Part shown: in pieces, positions 48,429-53,484 of the stretch
Numbering within the stretch: position 1 is the stretch's first letter
Layout: each line of letters begins with the position of its first letter
NCBI RefSeq assembly: GCF_001641695.1
Contig: NZ_LSEF01000080.1
Coordinates: forward strand, 121,083-174,566
DNA: 53,484 nt
DNA from: Bradyrhizobium neotropicale
GTDB taxonomy: Bacteria; Pseudomonadota; Alphaproteobacteria; Rhizobiales; Xanthobacteraceae
Direction: 5' to 3'
Translations under genes and position numbers: made by a program
The notes under the pieces: generated by a model
Told to the model about the DNA's origin: nothing
Database searches by the model: none
What the model saw: only the letters and a program-made list of their open reading frames with translations

Positions 48429-49819
48429 CTCACCAGAAATTCGATGCGACGGTTCTGCGCCTTGCCGTCATCGGTGTCGTTGCCGGCGACCGGCTGCGTC
48501 GCGCCATAGCCGACCGCGGTGAAGCGGTTGGCCGGCAGACCGGCCTTGACCAGATAGTCGATCACCGCCTGCGCGCGCTTTTCCGAGAGCGCCTGGTTGA
48601 AGGCGTCCTCGCCATCGGCATCGGTGTGCCCGGCGACCTCGATATTGGTGGTGGGACAGCGCAGCGCGGTCTCGATGAGATGGTCGAGAATCCCTGCGGA
48701 ATCCGGATCGATATTGGCGCGCTTCGGCTCGAAGCGGATCTTGCCCTTGCTCAGGAGCTCCGTGAACAATTGCTGGCAGACCGTGCCATCGACCGGCCCT
48801 GCCGCGGGCTTCACCGTGATCTCCGGCTTGTACTGCCAGGTCTTTGGAAAATCCTTGCCGAGGCCAGCGCGGATATCGTTGGCCGCGCCTTCATATAGCG
48901 CATCGCCCGACAGCTTCACCTCGCGGTCGGACACCACGAGCGTGCCGGTCGACAGCCGCGACAGCGCGCCGAGAGCTGCGACCACCGCCGGGCTGAAGGA
49001 GCTGGGCGCACCGATGCTGGCCTTGAGGTTGTCGACGACCTTCTCGGTGAAGAATTTTCGCGAGGCGCTGCTTGCGATCGCCGCATGCACATTGTTGTCC
49101 GGCACATAACCCGTCAGCGTCAGCGTCGCGGCGACCGGATCCTTGTAGGCCTGGAAGATGTAAGGCGGCGCCTTGATCTCGTTCGCGGCGATCGAAAAAC
49201 CCTCGGGCAGGTTCTTCAGCGCGGCTGCGATCGCCTCGCGGCCGCCGAGCTCGCGCGCCATGCCGGACAGGCTGACCGCGGTGTCGGAGATCGTGATCTT
49301 GCCTTCCTTCAGCTTGCCGATCTGGTCGAGCAGGAGCATCGCTGCCGCCTCGAACCGCGGCGGCGCGCCGCGCGCCAGCCCCATCTGATCGGCCACCTCC
49401 ACCCCGCCGAGCTCCTTGCGCGCCGCCTCGATCAGCCGGGCCTTCATCGCCGGCAACGGCGCGCTGCCGGACAGCGTTACCCGGACGACGTCGCGCTCGG
49501 CGTTCCAGACGAACGGCTTGGCTTCGGGAACGAGGCGGGTCGCGTCGTCGACGAGCCGCACGCCGGGAACGTTCTCGACCGCCATGACCGCATCGCGCCG
49601 TCCCTCCTCGGAGAAGGCGTCGGCGGCCAGGCTGACGTCGCGGCCGTCGACGGCAATCCGGGTCTTGTCCAGAACGGTGTCCTTGAGCGCCGCGCTGCTA
49701 CGGGCCGACAGGTCGGCCTCGACCGGTAAGGTGTTATTCCAAGCCGCAAATCCCCACATGACGGCCAAGGGAATCAACCCCGGCCACCATTTGCTGGCCC
49801 ACCTGAAAAGCTTCTGCAT
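48425..49819 (-). CDS. OmpA-family protein with BON-like domains
   Basis: 464 aa from ATG 49819. A single N-terminal membrane segment (WWPGLIPLAVMWGFAAW) anchors it. The middle has BON-like repeats (VVRVTLSGSAPLPAMKARLI, LTLTGYVPDNNVHAAI). The last 110 residues are an OmpA peptidoglycan-binding domain (NIEVAGHTDADGEDAFNQAL, NRFTAVGYGATQPVAGND, NRRIEFLVR). It should tether the membrane to the cell wall, in the inner membrane with a periplasmic body. Cotranscribed with the small membrane protein gene. Confidence 0.88.
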   Translation of the reverse strand: MQKLFRWASKWWPGLIPLAVMWGFAAWNNTLPVEADLSARSSAALKDTVLDKTRIAVDGRDVSLAADAFSEEGRRDAVMAVENVPGVRLVDDATRLVPEAKPFVWNAERDVVRVTLSGSAPLPAMKARLIEAARKELGGVEVADQMGLARGAPPRFEAAAMLLLDQIGKLKEGKITISDTAVSLSGMARELGGREAIAAALKNLPEGFSIAANEIKAPPYIFQAYKDPVAATLTLTGYVPDNNVHAAIASSASRKFFTEKVVDNLKASIGAPSSFSPAVVAALGALSRLSTGTLVVSDREVKLSGDALYEGAANDIRAGLGKDFPKTWQYKPEITVKPAAGPVDGTVCQQLFTELLSKGKIRFEPKRANIDPDSAGILDHLIETALRCPTTNIEVAGHTDADGEDAFNQALSEKRAQAVIDYLVKAGLPANRFTAVGYGATQPVAGNDTDDGKAQNRRIEFLVR

Positions 49820-49960
49820 TCGACGACCCGAACTCTGGAACCGGAGACAAAACAAACCCTTGGCAGGCTGTCAAACCGGAAATGCCGCCCCTCTCAAGGC
49901 ACTGCGTGGACAATTGGAATAACTTTTTCTTCAAGGGTCCCACCCTAAGTTGAAGGCGGA

Positions 49961-51043
49961 ATGCCAGGGGTCCGCCAGCCTTCGATGAAACAACTCCGCA
50001 ATAACGTCATCCGCGCCGGGCTGGGTGCACTCTATTTCAGCGGGGCGCACCACCTTCTGCGCCCGCTTTTGTCGGGCGTCGGCGCCATTTTCATGCTGCA
50101 TCATGTGCGGCCGGCCCGCGACGGCGCGTTCCAGCCCAACCGGCACCTCGAGGTCACCCCCGACTTCCTGCGCGCGACGCTTTGCCACCTGCGCTCCCGC
50201 GACATCGACATCGTCAGCATGGACGAGCTGCATGAGCGGCTAGTCCAGCGCAACTTCACCCGCCGCTTCGCCGCCTTCACCCTGGACGACGGCTACCGCG
50301 ACAATCTGGAATTTGCGCTCCCGGTGCTGCGCGAATTCGACGCACCTTTGGCCGTCTATGTCGCGAGCGACTTCGCCCAAGGCACCGGGCGCCTGTGGTG
50401 GATCGCGCTGGAAGCCGTGATCGCCAAGGCTGAGCAGATAGACGTAGAGATCGGCAAGTCCGCGCTGCGGCTCGATGCCACCACGCCGGCGGCCAAGCAG
50501 GCGGCATTCGACCACCTGCACGACTGGCTGCGCGCGCTGCCGGGCGAGCACGATCTCAAGCGCGAGATCGAGGCGCTCTGCGCCAGATACGACGTCGACA
50601 TGGCCGCGCTGTGCCGCTCTCTGTGCCTGTCCTGGGACGAAGTGAAGACGTTTGCCTCAAATCCGCTGGTTACGATCGGCGCCCACACCGTCAGCCATTG
50701 CAATCTCGCCAAGCAGAGCGAAGAGATCGCCGCGCAGGAGATGGCAATCAGCCGCGCACGGATCGAAGAGGCGCTCGGCCGTCCCGTGCTGCATTTCGCC
50801 TACCCCTATGGCGACCGCGAGGCGGCCGGGAAACGCGAATTCGCGCTCGCCGCTTCCGCCGGCTTCAAGACAGCCGTGACGACGCGGCCGGGCATGCTGT
50901 TCGCCGAGAACGCCGGCCACATGACCGCGCTGCCGCGCGTCTCGCTCAACGGCAACTATCAGGACGCCCGCATCCTGCCGGTGCTGACCTCGGGCGCCGC
51001 CACCGCGATGTGGAACGGCCTGCGCCGGATCGCGGCGGCTTGA
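49961..51043 (+). CDS. Polysaccharide deacetylase (NodB-type)
   Basis: 360 aa (ATG 49985 would give 352; AAGG precedes 49961). The NodB core appears as AIFMLHHVRPARD, FTLDDGYRDN (DD metal/catalytic site) and HTVSHCNLAKQ (HxxxH-like site), with FAYPYGDREAAGKREFALA near the end. The family deacetylates N-acetylated glycans. A hydrophobic N-terminal stretch suggests membrane association. No Nod genes are nearby, so envelope glycan is the likely target. Confidence 0.87.
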   Translation: MPGVRQPSMKQLRNNVIRAGLGALYFSGAHHLLRPLLSGVGAIFMLHHVRPARDGAFQPNRHLEVTPDFLRATLCHLRSRDIDIVSMDELHERLVQRNFTRRFAAFTLDDGYRDNLEFALPVLREFDAPLAVYVASDFAQGTGRLWWIALEAVIAKAEQIDVEIGKSALRLDATTPAAKQAAFDHLHDWLRALPGEHDLKREIEALCARYDVDMAALCRSLCLSWDEVKTFASNPLVTIGAHTVSHCNLAKQSEEIAAQEMAISRARIEEALGRPVLHFAYPYGDREAAGKREFALAASAGFKTAVTTRPGMLFAENAGHMTALPRVSLNGNYQDARILPVLTSGAATAMWNGLRRIAAA

Positions 51044-51061
51044 GCCTTCCACACACTCAGA

Positions 51062-51108
51062 CCTCATCCTGAGGAGCGCTCCGAAGGAGCGCGTCTCGAA
51101 GGATGAGG
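51062..51108. repeat. Palindromic repeat (CCTCATCCTGAGGAG family)
   Basis: CCTCATCCT (51062-51070) is mirrored by AGGATGAGG (51100-51108), with a GCGCTCC/GGAGCGC inner stem. A common rhizobial intergenic repeat. Confidence 0.85.
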
Positions 51109-51181
51109 GCGGAGCTGGCGACGGTTCCTTGACTCCCCTCCTCGCCATGCCCACAACGAGCACCAACCAAGGGAGGCAACC

Positions 51182-51982
51182 ATGCTCAAAAATCTGTTCT
51201 CGCTCGAAGGCCGTGTTGCGCTCGTAACCGGCGGCTCGCGCGGCATCGGCAAGATGATTGCCGCCGGCTTTCTCGGCGTCGGCGCGGCGAAGGTCTACAT
51301 CACCGCGCGCAAGGCCGGGCCTTGCGAGGCGACCGCCAAGGAGCTCTCCGCGCAATATGACGGCGAGTGCATTGCATTGCCGATCGACATCTCGACCGTC
51401 GACGGCTGCAACAAGCTCGCCGGCGAAATCATCAAGCTGGAGCCGAAGCTCGACATCCTCGTCAACAATGCCGGCGCCGCCTGGGGCGCGGAGTTCGACG
51501 AATTCCCCGAGAGCGGCTGGGACAAGGTGATGGACCTCAACGTCAAATCCCTGTTCTTCCTGACCAAGGCGCTTGCCGCACCGCTGCGCGCGTCGGCGGC
51601 GCATGAGCGGCCCGCCAAGGTCATCAACATCGCCTCGGTCGACGGCATCTTCGTCAATCCGAGCGAGACTTATTCCTACGCCGCGAGCAAAGCCGCGGTG
51701 ATCCATCTGACGCGGCGCATGGCGACGAAACTGATCAAGGACAACATCAACGTCACCGCGATCGCGCCGGGCGCGTTCAAGTCCGACATGAACCGGGCCG
51801 CGCGAGACCATGCGGAGGACGTCGCAAAGCGCATTCCGGCGCGGCGGATCGGAACCGACGAGGACATGGCAGGGGTGGCGATCTACCTCGCCTCGCGTGC
51901 GGGCGATTACGTGGTCGGCAACACCATCGCCGTCGATGGCGGCGTCGTCTACGCCAATGCCGGACTGGAGATCGCGGGGTAG
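51182..51982 (+). CDS. Short-chain dehydrogenase/reductase
   Basis: 266 aa. Cofactor motif TGGSRGIGK (TGxxxGxG), NNAGA strand, catalytic Tyr/Lys in YSYAASKAAV, and the C-terminal GNTIAVDGGV. ATG 51182 has GGAGG 5 bases before. The sequence is close to the acetoacetyl-CoA reductase/gluconate-dehydrogenase type of classical SDR, with no certain substrate. Confidence 0.9.
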   Translation: MLKNLFSLEGRVALVTGGSRGIGKMIAAGFLGVGAAKVYITARKAGPCEATAKELSAQYDGECIALPIDISTVDGCNKLAGEIIKLEPKLDILVNNAGAAWGAEFDEFPESGWDKVMDLNVKSLFFLTKALAAPLRASAAHERPAKVINIASVDGIFVNPSETYSYAASKAAVIHLTRRMATKLIKDNINVTAIAPGAFKSDMNRAARDHAEDVAKRIPARRIGTDEDMAGVAIYLASRAGDYVVGNTIAVDGGVVYANAGLEIAG

Positions 51983-52035
51983 GCGGCGGGTTTCGACCAA
52001 GGGAGGGCGGCATGCCCTCCCTCAAACTCACAGTC

Positions 52036-52058
52036 ATGCCCCGGCTTGACCGGGGCAT
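52036..52058. repeat. Hairpin repeat beside IS element
   Basis: ATGCCCCGG (52036-52044) mirrored by CCGGGGCAT (52050-52058), 5-base loop. The IS end starts 4 bases later. Confidence 0.75.
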
Positions 52059-52061
52059 CCA

Positions 52062-53484
52062 GGGCGGATTCAACCGCTCGTCGCAACACTCCGTGTATCG
52101 CTCACTCGGAGCAATTCGTCGAGGGTTTCTGCCGGTGTTTTCCAGCCGAGGGTTTTGCGGGGCCTTGTGTTGAGTGCAAGAGCCACGGCCTCCAGATCAT
52201 CGGCATCGTGCATGCTGAGATCCGTCCCCTTTGGAAAGTACTGGCGCAGCAACCCATTCGTGTTCTCGTTGGTGCCGCGCTGCCACGGGCTGTGAGGGTC
52301 GCAAAAGTAGACCTGCACGCCTGCATCGATCTTCAGACGCGCGTGCTGAGCCAGCTCAGCTCCTTGATCCCAGGTTAGAGACCGCCGCAGTCGCTCGGGC
52401 ATGGTGAAGATTGCGCGGGTGATGGCGTCTCGCACCGCCTCAGCGCCATGTCCGGCGAGTGCAGGTCCATTCTTCACGCGAGCATCCTGTTCCTGACCGG
52501 TCATGCGCGGCAAATGCAGCAGAATGGTAAAACGGCTCGTGCGCTCCACCAAAGTGCCGATCGCGGAACTACCGAGGCCCATGATGAGGTCACCTTCCCA
52601 GTGACCCGGCACAGCTCGATCGGCAGCTTCCGCCGGACGTTGACTGATCATGATCTCGGAAGGAATGAAGCTTCTGCCTTTGCGGGCGCGCGCCCTCGGC
52701 ATCCGCAAGGCCCGCCCAGTGCGCAAGCAGGCCGTCAGTTCACGGCGCAAAGCTCCTCGACCCTGCACATAAAGGGCCTGATAAATTGCCTCGTGACTGA
52801 TGCGCATCGTCTCATCCTCGGGAAAGTCGAGCCGAAGTCGCCGAGAAATCTGTTCCGGGCTCCATGCCGTCGCCCAGCGTCGGTTTTGCCGATGCACCGC
52901 CCGGCGGCCCTTCCACACGACCTTCGGGCCAACGAGGAGCGCCCCGTCTGGCTTAGCGATCATACCGGCAAGCCTGTCCTGCACATAATCCCGCAGGGTC
53001 GGGTTGATTGCCAACTTCGCAAACTTGGGCCGTCGGGCGGACTGATCAGCATGCCATTGTGCCGTGGTCGCCCGGTACTCTGGAGCGCCATGGCGGCGCG
53101 CCACATTGCGACGGAGCTCACGGGAGATCGTGCATGGAGGCCGGCCGAGCTGACGAGCGATGGCTCGCACCCCATGCCCCTGCGCGCGCAAGATGGCAAT
53201 CTCCTCACGTTCGGCGAACGACAGGTAGCGCTCCGACCGAGGTTTGGACGATCGCGACAAATGTGTTGGCGGCATACCGCCCGCCCTCCGGAACCAGCGT
53301 ACTCCGACCGACGGCGACACCCCGGCCTCAACCGCAGCATCCCCGCTCGATCGCCCCAAGGCAATCGCAGTCCAGAACGGTCTATAATCTTCTCGTAGGA
53401 CCTCTCGGGGACGATCTGTCCGCACACGCTTCTCCATCGCAACCTCTTTTGCTCGAGTGTTGCGACGAGCGGTTGAATCCGCCC
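52062..53484. mobile_element. IS30-family insertion sequence (complete between inverted repeats)
   Basis: 1423 bp bounded by a perfect 29-bp inverted repeat: GGGCGGATTCAACCGCTCGT... at 52062-52090 and its mirror at 53456-53484. It carries one transposase whose stop lies inside the left repeat. The right repeat ends at the last base of the window, so the right flank and the target duplication cannot be read. Confidence 0.93.
52070..53437 (-). CDS. IS30-family transposase
   Basis: 455 aa from ATG 53437 (GAGG 6 bases before). The N-terminal helix-turn-helix reads YLSFAEREEIAILRAQGHGV to TISRELRRN. The DDE catalytic core shows HWEGDLIMG (first Asp), LTWDQGAEL (second Asp) and SPWQRGTNENTNGLLRQ (Glu). 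It is longer than the classical IS30 transposase (383 aa) because of an N-terminal extension of about 65 residues (WTAIALGRSSGDAAVEAGVS). It is intact with no frameshift. Confidence 0.95.
   Translation of the reverse strand: MEKRVRTDRPREVLREDYRPFWTAIALGRSSGDAAVEAGVSPSVGVRWFRRAGGMPPTHLSRSSKPRSERYLSFAEREEIAILRAQGHGVRAIARQLGRPPCTISRELRRNVARRHGAPEYRATTAQWHADQSARRPKFAKLAINPTLRDYVQDRLAGMIAKPDGALLVGPKVVWKGRRAVHRQNRRWATAWSPEQISRRLRLDFPEDETMRISHEAIYQALYVQGRGALRRELTACLRTGRALRMPRARARKGRSFIPSEIMISQRPAEAADRAVPGHWEGDLIMGLGSSAIGTLVERTSRFTILLHLPRMTGQEQDARVKNGPALAGHGAEAVRDAITRAIFTMPERLRRSLTWDQGAELAQHARLKIDAGVQVYFCDPHSPWQRGTNENTNGLLRQYFPKGTDLSMHDADDLEAVALALNTRPRKTLGWKTPAETLDELLRVSDTRSVATSG

Noticed and set aside
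49961..51043. nodB nodulation gene
   Set aside because: The deacetylase core is shared by a large family; there is no nod box and no nodA/nodC nearby, and the length is greater than NodB.

Overview
The window is GC-rich alphaproteobacterial DNA and looks like chromosomal Bradyrhizobium. This rests on a haloalkane dehalogenase almost residue-for-residue like DbjA of B. japonicum/diazoefficiens, a SAM-II riboswitch, a GcrA cell-cycle regulator, a double-length dCTP deaminase, and several families of short palindromic intergenic repeats of the kind scattered through Bradyrhizobium genomes. The last base coincides with the outer end of an IS30-type insertion sequence, so the right edge may be an assembly break.

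Layout. 1-2.8 kb: end of an FAD dehydrogenase, a secreted PHB-depolymerase-like esterase, RidA and an NTF2-like protein. 3.0-11.9 kb (minus strand): a pentose locus made of a LacI regulator, xylB, xylA, a CUT2-type sugar ABC transporter (single-domain ATPase, permease, binding protein), then an aldo/keto reductase and a lactonase-like amidohydrolase. 11.9-14.6 kb: an XRE-cupin regulator with two GNAT acetyltransferases, and a divergent exported cyclase-family protein.

14.68-19.09 kb: a small (about 4.4 kb) element in a tRNA-Gly(CCC) gene. The intact tRNA is at its right end and the displaced 3' part of the old tRNA at its left end. It carries small hypothetical genes, a tightly overlapping set (ribbon-helix-helix protein, a protein with a Cys/His/Asp pattern, a 68-aa protein) and a tyrosine integrase that has lost its N-terminal region by deletion and frameshift. 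The element therefore looks stranded.

19.3-27.6 kb: housekeeping and small genes (Ogt, AraC, VOC, SRPBCC, a Met/Gly-rich exported protein, a Ser-rich repeat protein, MATE exporter, PAS protein, dCTP deaminase). 27.75-29.1 kb: SAM-II riboswitch, terminator and metZ. 29.2-32.2 kb: an operon of opgC with two periplasmic SGNH-family proteins, the second of which has lost every catalytic block. 32.4-37.3 kb: apaG, hslO, argF-argD and gcrA. 37.5-45.4 kb: the complete phosphate regulon phoR-pstSCAB-phoU-phoB with a clear Pho box, preceded by a YbhN-like membrane protein. 45.8-48.0 kb: an operon of TetR, dbjA, a SelW-like protein and a GNAT enzyme, with a perfect 20-bp palindrome at the TetR start. 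48.1-52 kb: an OmpA/BON protein with a small membrane protein, a polysaccharide deacetylase and an SDR. 52.06-53.48 kb: a complete IS30-family element with 29-bp inverted repeats.

The items most worth following up are the OpgC/SGNH/degenerate-SGNH operon (a possible split acyl-transfer system for periplasmic glucans), the decayed tRNA-Gly element with its Cys/His/Asp protein, the SAM-II leader with mutually exclusive hairpins, and the palindromic operator over an apparently leaderless tetR start.
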